From positions 1 to 35,795 of IMG/VR virus record IMGVR_UViG_3300009285_004241: 35,795 bases of DNA. One strand, given 5' to 3'. Below the pieces are notes generated by a model. That model saw only the letters and a program-made list of their open reading frames with translations. It was not told the origin of the DNA and searched no databases. The stretch is from a virus. This document shows positions 1-7,885 of this stretch, piece by piece; the first letter of the stretch is position 1, and the number at the start of each line of letters is the position of its first letter. The translations under genes and the position numbers were made by a program.

Positions 1-339
1 GGGGTTACTTCATGACCAAAAACTTACTCCTCATGATCAATTGAGTTGGATACCTTGGGTAAGCTTATCTATTGCTTGCAGTTATACCGCCCACACTTGG
101 TGATTTTCCTCATAGTCTACGTCATGGGGGGGCATTTTCACTTATTGAAAAGGGGTTGAAGAACCTATCCTCTCCACAAACAGGGGGGCCGCCCTGGGCC
201 TGTTGAGGTGGTCCATGGACGGACAAGGGTGCCAGGTGGAACCGGGTGATTTACCGGAAAAATTTCCCTTTACTTTTCTAGCGCGGGCAGGTATAACCAG
301 GAAAAACGGAATTCAACTAGGGGGAAAGGGGGAGCGGAA
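1..339. other. Gene-free leader region
   Basis: I see no convincing gene here. The first 126 bases carry CATGACC, TCATGATC and CTACGTCATGGG words (about 11-17, 32-39 and 117-126) like those in the two inverted-repeat arms at 786-906 and 19302-19420. A GC-rich stretch around 178-206 can form a weak hairpin (AACAGG pairing with CCTGTT) but has no T-tract. The last 70 bases hold a promoter candidate and the ribosome binding site of the sigma-like gene. The region looks regulatory, but that is inferred from motif content only. Confidence 0.6.
269..297 (+). promoter_or_regulatory. Promoter candidate P1 (TTTACT-17-TATAAC)
   Basis: TTTACT at 269-274 and TATAAC at 292-297 are separated by exactly 17 bases, with a GC-rich spacer. 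The sigma-like gene starts 43 bases downstream. The -35 box and its flank (TTTACTT) recur in three other intergenic regions of the window. That recurrence is the main reason to believe it. Confidence 0.6.
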
Positions 340-801
340 ATGATTCATAGGCAACCAGTTCCAATCATTGACTTATCATTATATGAGCCATTGATTGCCC
401 GGGAGGCCCGTTTATTCCTGCACAAGTTCCCGGATGGTAGTCCAGAAGGTCAGCCAGAGGACCTGCACCAGGAGGGCCGCATTGTGCTGTGGAGAGCTTC
501 CTTGAAATGGAAGTCTTCCCGGTCTAGGTCTGGGGAGCCTACGCACTACTTCCGCATCTGTCTCCGTAACACGTTCCGCAAGGTTCTGGCTAGAGCCTGG
601 GGCCTGTACAACCGGCAGGCCCGCATGGCTGAGGACCTGCTCCCGCTCGTGGTGAAGCAGTATCGTGAAGATGGTGTCATTACTTATGACTTGAAGTTTG
701 ACGGGGCTAGGGCTCTGGATAGCCGTGTGGAATTGGGAGAGCGGACACGGAGGTATGGTTCAGGTCCTAGAGACCTTCCCGGGTGGTCATCTACGTCCTG
801 A
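340..801 (+). CDS. Sigma-70 region 2-like protein, possibly frameshifted
   Basis: 153 codons. The ATG has a good GGGGGAG ribosome binding site at 328-334. Residues about 15-90 resemble sigma-factor region 2: an ARLFL stretch, then EDLHQEGRIVLWRAS and HYFRICLRNTFRKVLARAWG, which match the core-RNA-polymerase and -10 binding helices. No region 4 helix-turn-helix is visible, so -35 recognition would be missing. The C-terminus in this frame (after about residue 137) is glycine/serine-rich and looks non-native. The +1 frame from about 755 stays open to a TAA at 838 and reads like real protein (contains RPDLLDFHRNYLKT). That suggests a frameshift near 740-755, either real or a sequencing error. A middle or late phage transcription factor is the likely role. 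It lies next to the motif-rich left repeat arm. Confidence 0.5.
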   Translation: MIHRQPVPIIDLSLYEPLIAREARLFLHKFPDGSPEGQPEDLHQEGRIVLWRASLKWKSSRSRSGEPTHYFRICLRNTFRKVLARAWGLYNRQARMAEDLLPLVVKQYREDGVITYDLKFDGARALDSRVELGERTRRYGSGPRDLPGWSSTS

Positions 802-906
802 TCTCTTGGATTTTCACCGTAACTATTTGAAAACATAAAATCTCATTTCTGAAAACCACCTCACTACGTCATGGATTTAGTCATGGAAGCCTCTCTAGGT
901 CATGAC
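786..906 (+). repeat. Left arm of ~120-bp inverted repeat, with TCATG motifs
   Basis: This segment matches the reverse complement of 19302-19420. Block 786-823 pairs with 19383-19420 at 37 of 38 positions. Block 859-874 pairs with 19332-19347 at 16 of 16. The part after 874 is diverged but keeps a GTCATG and a CTAGGTCATG in register. It includes the 3' end of the sigma-like gene and repeated TCATG words at about 869, 881 and 900. The arrangement suggests operator or iteron-like protein binding sites. Confidence 0.75.
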
Positions 907-928
907 TTTGGGGAGAGGTATCTACAAT
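900..928 (+). promoter_or_regulatory. Weak promoter candidate upstream of the polymerase
   Basis: TACAAT at 923-928 is a good -10 match. The -35 position, 17 bases upstream, is occupied by TCATGA (900-905), the last copy of the repeated TCATG motif of the left arm. A -10 box paired with a phage-specific activator or sigma site instead of TTGACA would fit a phage middle promoter. This is inference from spacing only. Confidence 0.3.
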
Positions 929-962
929 AGAGTGACTTTTTTGCTCTAGTGGAGGCTCAACT

Positions 963-3461
963 TTGGATTGGCCACCGAGGGGTTTGGAAAAAAACTGCCG
1001 GGATTGTGGGGCCTGGAAACAATCTGAGGTGGTCTGTTTGCCCGGGGACGGCCCGGAGGATGCCGGTATTGTTTTTGTGGGGCAGGCCCCTGGCAAGGAG
1101 GAAGAGGATCAGGAACGGCCTTTTGTGGGCCGGTCTGGGCAACTGATTGATTCTTGTATAAGAGAGGCTGGTATGCTGCGGTCAGAGGTCCGTATGACCA
1201 ACGCCGTTCGCTGCCGCACAGTCAATAGTGACCACTCTTCCAACCGCACACCCAAACCCTATGAAATCAAAGCTTGCCGGCCTTATTTGGGGGCGGAGCT
1301 TCGCTCAATCCGTCCCAAGGTGATTGTCACCCTGGGTGCGGAGGGGGCGGAAGCCGTATTTGGGCAACGGTTGACCGGGGGGGTCCAGGCCAACCGGGGC
1401 CGGGTAATTTGGTCGGAGGAGTTTGGTTGCCCGGTGGTGGTGACTTACCATCCCTCTTATGCCCTGCGCCGTCCACAGGAGCGGTTCTGGATAGTGATGG
1501 ACTTGGTAAAAGCCAAGACCCTGTTGGATCAGGGCTGTCTCCCGGAGCCCGCGTTAGTTAGTTATAATGTGGTAGATAGCCTGGAGACTGCCTTTTGGGT
1601 GCGTGATCAAATACTCCGCTGTACTGACAAGGTAGCCTTTGACTGGGAGACTACTGGAATCCACCTCACAAAGTCTTGGGGTTTCCTCATAGCTTTTTCG
1701 TTCAAAGAGCGGGAGTCTTGGGTGTTTCCCCGGTATCAGCAGTTTCTCCGTCCCTACTGGAAAGAGGGGCAGCTGGAGATTTTGGACCGGGAGGTTTTAA
1801 TCCCCATACTCACTTCCGATGTGCCCAAGATTGGGTTCCACGTGGCTTATGACAACTGCATTACAATGAACACGCTAGGGGTTTGGCCTAGCCCAATCAA
1901 GTCTTGTGTAATGATAAAATCCCACCTCCTCTTTAACCACCGGGGCCAAGGAGCCCACGGTCTGAAGGTCTTGTGTGACACTTATACAGATATGGGCCGG
2001 TACGATGATGCTTTGGAGAATTACAGAGCAGAACACAAGATTCCCCCGGATGAGTTATACAAGGTGCCTAACGATATGCTTTGGTGGTACAACGGGGCAG
2101 ATGCGGACGGCACACTCCGGGTGGACAACGTGCTGGACCACAAGGTGGATGATTCTGGGTTGCGGGAAATGTTTGATCAGGAGCGGGTTCCATTGGTGTT
2201 GACATACCAGGAGATGGACCGCACGGGAATCCGAATTGATGTGGACTATCTGCGCCGCATCTCGGGTGAGCTTGAAGAGTCTATGTTCAAGCTCCTGGAC
2301 AAGATTGAGAAGGTTGCCGGGAAGCCTCTTAATCCATCTAGCCCACAGCAGGTTCAAAAGTACCTCTTTGAGGAGCGTGGCCTTCCGGTGTTTGGTCGCA
2401 CGGATATTGGTCAACCCTCTACTAAGGAGGAGTTCCTCAAACTGATAGAGGAAATGGAGCCAACGGTTCCCTTGATTTTGCAATACCGTGCGTATAGCAA
2501 GATTAAAGGCACCTATGTGGATGGGCGAAAGGGGGGCGGTGGGCTGGCCGCCGTGGTGGATGAAGATGGACGGGCTCGGATGAACACCCTACTTCACGGA
2601 ACAGAGACATTCCGGCTGTCCACCCGGAAGCCTTTCCCGATTATGACTTGGCCCCGGAACGTGGAGGGGATGCCGAGTGTCCGGGCTCTGGTCCTGCCTG
2701 ATGAGGGTTGCTCATTTATTGAGGCAGACTACAGCCAGGAAGAGTTCTTGATTGAAGCGATTGCGGCGGAGCAATGGGACTTGGTGGATGCTATGTTGGT
2801 AGACCGGATGGACATCCACGAGATAGTAATGAATTGGATGATGGGGGTGGCCAAGTCCCAATTTGCTGATTTGGTGGGTGGGAAGTGGGTTTTTCATTCC
2901 CATGAAGCCGAGACAAATTACAAGAATATACGGAGTAAGGGGAAACAGGTCAATTTCAGTGTACTGTACCGGGGCGGATACAAGCAGCTTGCTCGTCAGT
3001 TGTGGTGCTCCGAGGAAGAGGCCGCCCATCTAATACAGGATTACTATGACCGCTTTCCGGGGATCAAGCACCATCAGTACCGCGTGATAAAACAGCTGAG
3101 AGAGACCGGGAGGGTGGTAGGGTTGTTTGGCACCTACCGGGAGTTGCCTGGGGTATTCGATGACTATAAATGGGCCCAGTACGAGGCCGAGAGACAGGCT
3201 TGTAATTTTATCCCACAAAATGCGGGGGCTCACATTTTGGCTAGGGCGTTGATCCGGGTAGACCGGAGATTCCGGGAGTCTAAAATACCAGGGGCTCGGG
3301 TGGTGTTTACCTTGCACGATCAATTGGTAGCTCAAGCCCGGCGGGATTGCGTGGAGGAGGCCAGGGGCATAGTGGTGGAGGAGATGCGCCGTCCGATCCC
3401 GCAGTTGGAGGATCGGGCTCCCCACGTGGACGTGGAGATCACGGAACAGTGGGGGGGTTGA
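963..3461 (+). CDS. DNA polymerase I family, fused to family-4 uracil-DNA glycosylase
   Basis: 832 aa replicative polymerase. The TTG start has GGAGG at 951-955, 7 bases upstream. Residues 1-195 are a family-4-type uracil-DNA glycosylase: C12/C15 plus cysteines in VRCRTV and KACRPYL (iron-sulfur ligands), motif A GQAPGKEEED with FVGRSG, and motif B VTYHPSYALR. Residues about 220-400 are a DEDDy proofreading exonuclease: D226-W-E, HVAYD, and YNGAD. Residues about 430-832 are the family A polymerase: motif A DYSQEEF (D589), motif B with R-x3-K and NFSVLYRGG (K661, F665, Y669), and motif C LHDQLV (H785, D786). Motif C has Gln where Glu is nearly universal, and motif B has Arg where Gly follows Tyr. 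A glycosylase-polymerase fusion is known from SPO1-like phages with hydroxymethyluracil DNA, which fits the modification genes downstream. Confidence 0.93.
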   Translation: MDWPPRGLEKNCRDCGAWKQSEVVCLPGDGPEDAGIVFVGQAPGKEEEDQERPFVGRSGQLIDSCIREAGMLRSEVRMTNAVRCRTVNSDHSSNRTPKPYEIKACRPYLGAELRSIRPKVIVTLGAEGAEAVFGQRLTGGVQANRGRVIWSEEFGCPVVVTYHPSYALRRPQERFWIVMDLVKAKTLLDQGCLPEPALVSYNVVDSLETAFWVRDQILRCTDKVAFDWETTGIHLTKSWGFLIAFSFKERESWVFPRYQQFLRPYWKEGQLEILDREVLIPILTSDVPKIGFHVAYDNCITMNTLGVWPSPIKSCVMIKSHLLFNHRGQGAHGLKVLCDTYTDMGRYDDALENYRAEHKIPPDELYKVPNDMLWWYNGADADGTLRVDNVLDHKVDDSGLREMFDQERVPLVLTYQEMDRTGIRIDVDYLRRISGELEESMFKLLDKIEKVAGKPLNPSSPQQVQKYLFEERGLPVFGRTDIGQPSTKEEFLKLIEEMEPTVPLILQYRAYSKIKGTYVDGRKGGGGLAAVVDEDGRARMNTLLHGTETFRLSTRKPFPIMTWPRNVEGMPSVRALVLPDEGCSFIEADYSQEEFLIEAIAAEQWDLVDAMLVDRMDIHEIVMNWMMGVAKSQFADLVGGKWVFHSHEAETNYKNIRSKGKQVNFSVLYRGGYKQLARQLWCSEEEAAHLIQDYYDRFPGIKHHQYRVIKQLRETGRVVGLFGTYRELPGVFDDYKWAQYEAERQACNFIPQNAGAHILARALIRVDRRFRESKIPGARVVFTLHDQLVAQARRDCVEEARGIVVEEMRRPIPQLEDRAPHVDVEITEQWGG

Positions 3462-3473
3462 TAGGGGGGGGAT

Positions 3474-4043
3474 GTGGCGGATTTGATTGTGAGAACTAGT
3501 ATTCCAATTAATGTTGAACACTTTGTTGTTGATCCCCCTTGGCCTAAACACAAAGGGGGATTGAGGGCGGTGCGGCCCAGGCAAGGCCGGGACTTAGATT
3601 ATAAAGTGATGAGCGTTGGAGAAATATTCCAGCTTCTGGATTCTGAAATACTGCCTATGGCTTTAGGCTCTCATAATGTATTTTTGTGGGTGGTGGATGA
3701 GTTCCTAATGGAAGCCGAATTGGAAATGGAAAAAAGATCATACAGACGCCACGCTCGGTTGATTTGGGATAAGGGAAATGGGGTAGCTCCTTGTTTTACT
3801 GTTAGGTTTTCTCATGAATATCTGTTATGGTTCTACAAACCAAGACTTCTTGGGGTGTGTAGTGAGGCGAGAGGAAGGTTTACTACAGTAATTCGTGCCC
3901 CGTCCAGGGAGCATAGTAGAAAGCCTGATGAAGCTTACGCTTTGTTGGATACCCTTTACCCGGGGAGCCCGAAGATTGATGTGTTTAGTAGAGAGGCTCG
4001 GTCTGGCTGGTATCAATATGGGGATGAGGTTACGAGGTGGTAA
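3474..4043 (+). CDS. MT-A70 family adenine-N6 methyltransferase
   Basis: 189 aa. The GTG start lies 12 bases after the polymerase stop, behind a G-rich ribosome binding site; the overlapping ATG at 3472 is closed by an early stop. The DPPW catalytic motif at about residues 20-23 (VVDPPWPKHKGG), followed by NVFLWVV, RHARLIWDKGNG and HEYLLWFYKP, is the pattern of MT-A70-like methylases that transfer methyl from S-adenosylmethionine to the N6 of adenine. Phage members usually methylate genomic DNA against host restriction. The protein is short but all core segments are present. It may act as an orphan methylase, since no restriction partner is nearby. Confidence 0.85.
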   Translation: MADLIVRTSIPINVEHFVVDPPWPKHKGGLRAVRPRQGRDLDYKVMSVGEIFQLLDSEILPMALGSHNVFLWVVDEFLMEAELEMEKRSYRRHARLIWDKGNGVAPCFTVRFSHEYLLWFYKPRLLGVCSEARGRFTTVIRAPSREHSRKPDEAYALLDTLYPGSPKIDVFSREARSGWYQYGDEVTRW

Positions 4044-4090
4044 TGTGTTGACTAGCGGGGTATCTCTTAGGTAAGTGGGATTAGGGAACC

Positions 4091-4167
4091 AGAAACAAGG
4101 GCCGCCACGCCCACGGCGGATGTCATCCTCTGGGGGGCCTGCCGGGTTTCCTTGTTTTTCCGGCAGG
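4091..4167 (+). other. Nested inverted repeats, possible structured RNA or terminator
   Basis: The gap between the methylase and the next gene holds a hairpin CCTGCCGG (4138-4145) / CCGGCAGG (4160-4167), a smaller CCGCC/GGCGG hairpin near 4102-4119, and an outer pairing of AGAAACAAGG (4091-4100) with CCTTGTTTTT (4150-4159). The last overlaps the loop of the first, so the pairings are alternatives. No clean T-tract follows. It could be a weak terminator or an attenuator. Confidence 0.3.
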
Positions 4168-4202
4168 CGGATAACCTTTATTGTCATTGGGGAGGTGGTT
4201 GT

Positions 4203-4700
4203 ATGGTAGAGAAGGAAGGGAAGCTGATTGCTGTAGCTGATATGAAAGACCGCTCCATTAAGATCGTGGAGAGCCTGGGGCGCATCAACCTGGACAACTT
4301 AATGGATGAGGTCGCAGAGGCTGGAGCCCAAACCATATGGTGGTCCACTTTGGCAGCCATGGCCGGGAAGGAGTTGAACACTGCGCAGTTGGCCTTGGAG
4401 AGGCTGAAAGCTGAGGTGGGGAGATCGGCCCGGGTGGATGCAAACCGCCGGGGTGACAAAATCACTGAGAGGGGGGTGGAAGAGTCTGTCTTGACTAGTC
4501 TTGAAGTCCAGAAGCTTCAAGATCACATCGTGGAGCTTCAGTTCAACCTGAGCTTGTTGACCGATGTGAAGTTTGCCATGAACCGGAAGGCCAGCACGTT
4601 GGAAAGCCTGGCCCAGTTGATCGTTCAGGAAGTGAACGCCAGGAAGGGTCCAGCCAAGGAAGGGGGTGCAGGATCGGGAAATCGTAGAAACCCCGTGTAG
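4203..4700 (+). CDS. Small helical protein, possible UvsY-like recombination mediator
   Basis: 165 aa. The ATG at 4203 follows GGAGGTGG (4191-4198). The protein is charged and predicted largely helical: WWSTLAAMAGKELNTAQLALERLKAEV, then a basic RVDANRRGDKITE segment, then SLEVQKLQDHIVELQFNLSLL and a final helix with MNRKASTLESLAQLIV. In order, that is a tryptophan-containing helix, a coiled coil, a basic GxK-TE turn, and C-terminal helices. T4 UvsY and its cyanophage relatives have a similar outline. Position supports it, because a gp32-like and a UvsX/RecA-like gene follow directly. I cannot show homology by eye; it could equally be an unrelated phage structural or nucleoid-type protein. Confidence 0.4.
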   Translation: MVEKEGKLIAVADMKDRSIKIVESLGRINLDNLMDEVAEAGAQTIWWSTLAAMAGKELNTAQLALERLKAEVGRSARVDANRRGDKITERGVEESVLTSLEVQKLQDHIVELQFNLSLLTDVKFAMNRKASTLESLAQLIVQEVNARKGPAKEGGAGSGNRRNPV

Positions 4701-4748
4701 GTGTCCATTTTCCGGATTTTCATCAATCTCAAGGGAGGATTGGCAAGG

Positions 4749-5873
4749 ATGGGTTACAGAAGGGTTGACCCAACAGTTTTCAAGCAAAGATACCAGGAGA
4801 GCCAGGAGCGGGCTGCCCGTCGGGGCGCCAGCTATTGGAAACCCAAAGCGGGGCAGGTTGGGAAGCCGTTCCGGAACGTGGTCCGGGTTTTGCCTCCGCA
4901 CGAGAGTATGGAGGAGGTGTTCCAATACGCCAGGATTCATTTCTCACTTGGCCCTAATGGGGATACAGCCGTTGGGTGCCTGGAGGCTTGGGGGAAGTCT
5001 TGTGAGGCTTGCGCGAATGCTCAGCAGTTGTTTGATCAATCTCGGGCCGAGACTGACCCAAAGCGGGCCGTAGCCTTGAAGGAGCAGGCTTCTACTGTTA
5101 TGGCCAAGGATCGTTGGATGGCCAACGTGGTGGATATGTCCGCTATGGAGCAGGGGGTTCAGGTTTGGGCCTTTGGCCCGGACGTGGAGCAGCGGTTAAG
5201 GCAGTGCTTCTATGACGATAATGGGGAGTTCCGGGACGTGACGGACCCGGAGCAGGGCCGGGATATTATCGTTTCCGTGTCCAAGAAAAAGAGTACGGAC
5301 TTTAATCAGTATGATGAGGTCCGGTGCAAAGAGGTCACCAGTGCATTGGAAGACATGGATTGGCTGGAGCAGATGAAGGATTTGACACTGATGTCCGTGG
5401 AGCCCGCAGAGGCCGATGTGGCTGGGGCCTTGCAGGGAGTCCGTCCATCCGGGGCAACGGAGAGCAGATCCCCGGCCACCACTGCCCCCACATTAGCTAA
5501 GGCACCTCCGCCTGCTAAGACTGCTCCCCCTCCGGCAGCCAAGGCTCCACCTCCATCAACCAAACCGCCTGTCTCAGCCGGGAAGCCTGCGGCCAAACCT
5601 TCAGCCGCAGCCGTGAAGCCTGCACAAAGGGCACCTGCCCTGTCTCGTCAGCCGGTGGGGGAAACCGTGGGTGGTGATGGAGGTCCTTATCAAAATGCCA
5701 GGGCTCACTGCGCTTCGCTGGGGGTTGAGGCTTTTGAAATCACCCCGGAGGAGGTGGACGCGGTGAAGGGGATTCCCCCTTGCTTCAAGTTGTACGCGGA
5801 CGCCGGGGACCAGGCCTGCCAAGGGTGCAAGCTCCTCCTACCGTGCTTGGAGGTAGTGCTTTCAAAAGCATAG
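4749..5873 (+). CDS. gp32-like single-stranded DNA-binding protein
   Basis: 374 aa from the ATG at 4749 (TTG at 4740 is too close to the GGGAGG at 4733). Residues 1-225 match the gp32-like OB-fold family of large phages: RNVVRVLPPHESM, an ARIHF strand, then C-x8-C-x2-C (GCLEAWGKSCEACANA) as the zinc-binding loop, DRWMANVVDM, GVQVWAFG, and DVTDPEQGRDIIVSVSKK. Residues about 240-325 are a low-complexity proline/alanine/lysine linker. The C-terminal 60 residues carry a second cysteine set (PPCFKLY then C-x2-C-x5-C), a probable extra zinc knuckle. gp32 normally ends in an acidic tail that docks partners, so this tail is different. The role is coating of single strands in replication and recombination, working with the RecA-like protein encoded next. 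Confidence 0.8.
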   Translation: MGYRRVDPTVFKQRYQESQERAARRGASYWKPKAGQVGKPFRNVVRVLPPHESMEEVFQYARIHFSLGPNGDTAVGCLEAWGKSCEACANAQQLFDQSRAETDPKRAVALKEQASTVMAKDRWMANVVDMSAMEQGVQVWAFGPDVEQRLRQCFYDDNGEFRDVTDPEQGRDIIVSVSKKKSTDFNQYDEVRCKEVTSALEDMDWLEQMKDLTLMSVEPAEADVAGALQGVRPSGATESRSPATTAPTLAKAPPPAKTAPPPAAKAPPPSTKPPVSAGKPAAKPSAAAVKPAQRAPALSRQPVGETVGGDGGPYQNARAHCASLGVEAFEITPEEVDAVKGIPPCFKLYADAGDQACQGCKLLLPCLEVVLSKA

Positions 5874-5874
5874 G

Positions 5875-6825
5875 ATGGAGCCAAAAAACCCAGTAAATTC
5901 TCAAAAACTAAAGGCCGGGGGGGTGAAAAAGACTCCCCCGGCTGATTCGCTCTCTCTGGTGGATCAGGTAGCTCAAGCTGTAAACAAAGCCCTGGAAAAA
6001 ACTTCTAGGGATGTGAGGTTGTCTGTGTTGGGAGACCCGGGGGCCTATCCTGAGATACATTTCCGCTTTCCTTTAGGGGTTCCAGGCCTAGAAGCCGCTA
6101 TGGGCACCGGAGGTTTTCCGCTTTGCAAGTTGATCGAGTTGTTTGGTCCAGAGTCTTCCGGGAAATCCACCTTGTCTAAATTCATAGCAGCCCAGGCCCA
6201 AAAATCCGGGGTGATCCCAATTGTGGTAGACGCAGAGCAGAGTGGTGATATGGAGTATGACCGCCTGTACGGTTTTGACCCCAAAAGGGCTCTGGGGGGT
6301 CAGGTGGACTACCTGGAGGATGCTTTCCTTTTACTGGCCAGTGGAGTGAAGATTTTGAAGAGTATGAAGCTGCCTGGGCTGGCTATATTGGACTCAGTGG
6401 CAGCGGCACCACTGAAGGCGGAAGCGGAGCGGGCTTTTGATGAAAAGGGCCGCATGGCGGAGCGGGCTGCTTTCCTCTCCAAGGCCGTCCCCAGGTTGGT
6501 TTCCTTGGTGCGGGACTCAAAAATAGGAATCCTGTTTGTAAATCAGATCCGGGACAACCCGGGGGCTCTTCCGTTTCAGGCTAAGACCTACTCTCCGGGG
6601 GGACATGCTCTGCGCCATTTCTGCCACATGCGCCTAGAGATCAAGCGCATTGGACAGGTAACTAAGGGGGAGAGGGTCATAGGGATTAAGAGCAGCATCA
6701 AGGTGGTGAAAAACAAGTTGGCTCCACCCTATCGTAAGTGTGAGGTTGAGATCAATTTCACCACTGGACAGATTACTGACTTGAAGGGGCTGAAGCAACC
6801 GGTCCCCAAGGATGATGAGGAATGA
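5875..6825 (+). CDS. RecA/UvsX-family recombinase
   Basis: 316 aa. The ATG overlaps the end of the previous gene region (TAG G ATG), which suggests translational coupling; an alternative GTG lies at 5923. Walker A GPESSGKST is at residues 91-99, followed by VVDAEQSGDMEYDRLYGF, Walker B-like LAILDSVAAAPL, and ILFVNQIRDNPG at the start of the DNA-binding L2 region. The first 60 residues form a lysine-rich, probably flexible extension. The protein is shorter than bacterial RecA (about 350 aa) and ends in the acidic KDDEE. It would form ATP-dependent filaments on single strands for strand exchange and replication restart, together with the gp32-like protein. Confidence 0.92.
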   Translation: MEPKNPVNSQKLKAGGVKKTPPADSLSLVDQVAQAVNKALEKTSRDVRLSVLGDPGAYPEIHFRFPLGVPGLEAAMGTGGFPLCKLIELFGPESSGKSTLSKFIAAQAQKSGVIPIVVDAEQSGDMEYDRLYGFDPKRALGGQVDYLEDAFLLLASGVKILKSMKLPGLAILDSVAAAPLKAEAERAFDEKGRMAERAAFLSKAVPRLVSLVRDSKIGILFVNQIRDNPGALPFQAKTYSPGGHALRHFCHMRLEIKRIGQVTKGERVIGIKSSIKVVKNKLAPPYRKCEVEINFTTGQITDLKGLKQPVPKDDEE

Positions 6826-7874
6826 GCCGGATTATCACTGGGGATTGGCACGCGCACAATTGGAACAAATTCTCCATGATCTTGGAGGACGGGCGGAATA
6901 GCCGTTTTCAAGACCTGCTCAATGTATTGGATCAAATCTCTGGATATATTGATGAGTATAAGCCGGAAGAGATGATCCACCTTGGGGATTGGACCCATAG
7001 GAGGCACTTCATATCATTCTCTGTCCTACTCCCGTTGTTGGAAAAGACCGTTGCCTTGTGTAATAAGGTGGGGAGGTCTTATTTCCTGGTAGGAAACCAC
7101 GACTGGGAAGATTCTGCCCGTTACAGCAGCGTGGGGTTGCTAGGGATGGTGAGTTCTTTGTCCAGTCATCCTGTTTGTGTGATTGATGGGCCTAGTACGA
7201 TTATTGTGGGGAAAAAACCTCTGCTATTTGTACCCTACTTGCCTGGGGATGGTGTAGTTGATGCGGTGTTGGAAAGTTCCCGGAACATTTCCAAAAAGAT
7301 CCACCGTGCTTTTATTCATTATGCGGCTGAGGGAAAGATGTTGGAGTCAGAGTACCAGCTGCCTAGCCTTTTGAGAAAGACAGGTTTGTGCCATATTGAG
7401 CGCACTTATTTTGGGCACGTTCACAACCCATCAGAAGAGGGGAGCTTGGTTTATGTGGGGGCTCCTATGCATTTTGACTTTGGGGACTCAGGACCAAGGT
7501 ATTGTGTTCTGGAGGAGGACGACGGGGGTATAAAGTGGCTCCCGTTGAGTTACCCCAGGTTTGTGACATGTAGCTACCCGAGGGTCCCCGCAAAATCGTT
7601 TGATGAGCGGGGGTTTCTCCGGGTGCTGGGGGCTCCGGCACGGGAGTTCCAAGAGATTATAGGGTCAGCCAAGTCTATGGGGTGGGATCAGGTGGCCCCG
7701 ATGGAGGCATCTGTACCACCTGAGTTGGTGTTGGCCCTTACCTCCTCTCTCCAAGTGGACAGAGGGTTGCTGGAAAATTATGTAACGGAAAAATACCCTG
7801 ATCTGAGTGGATTGGAGAGGCAATCTTTGATTGATTGGGGGGTTGATTGTTTGAAGAGGGCCGGGGGGCTTTGA
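6822..7874 (+). CDS. SbcD/Mre11/gp47-like nuclease subunit
   Basis: 350 aa. The ATG overlaps the recA-like stop by four bases (ATGA). Calcineurin-type metallophosphoesterase motifs occur in order: GDWHAH (G7-H12), LGDWTHRR, VGNHDW, IHYAAEG, and YFGHVH. These coordinate the two manganese ions of the 3'-5' exo/endonuclease. The C-terminal third would form the cap and the SbcC-binding region. The partner gene lies two genes downstream, as in T4 gp46/gp47 and bacterial sbcCD. The complex processes DNA ends to give 3' tails for the recombinase. Confidence 0.9.
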   Translation: MSRIITGDWHAHNWNKFSMILEDGRNSRFQDLLNVLDQISGYIDEYKPEEMIHLGDWTHRRHFISFSVLLPLLEKTVALCNKVGRSYFLVGNHDWEDSARYSSVGLLGMVSSLSSHPVCVIDGPSTIIVGKKPLLFVPYLPGDGVVDAVLESSRNISKKIHRAFIHYAAEGKMLESEYQLPSLLRKTGLCHIERTYFGHVHNPSEEGSLVYVGAPMHFDFGDSGPRYCVLEEDDGGIKWLPLSYPRFVTCSYPRVPAKSFDERGFLRVLGAPAREFQEIIGSAKSMGWDQVAPMEASVPPELVLALTSSLQVDRGLLENYVTEKYPDLSGLERQSLIDWGVDCLKRAGGL

Positions 7875-7885
7875 GGGGGAAAGCT

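Noticed and set aside
3030-3584. 184-codon minus-strand open frame opposite the polymerase 3' end
   Set aside because: Antisense to strongly supported polymerase and methylase genes, Pro/His-rich as expected of a shadow frame, no ribosome binding site or domain.
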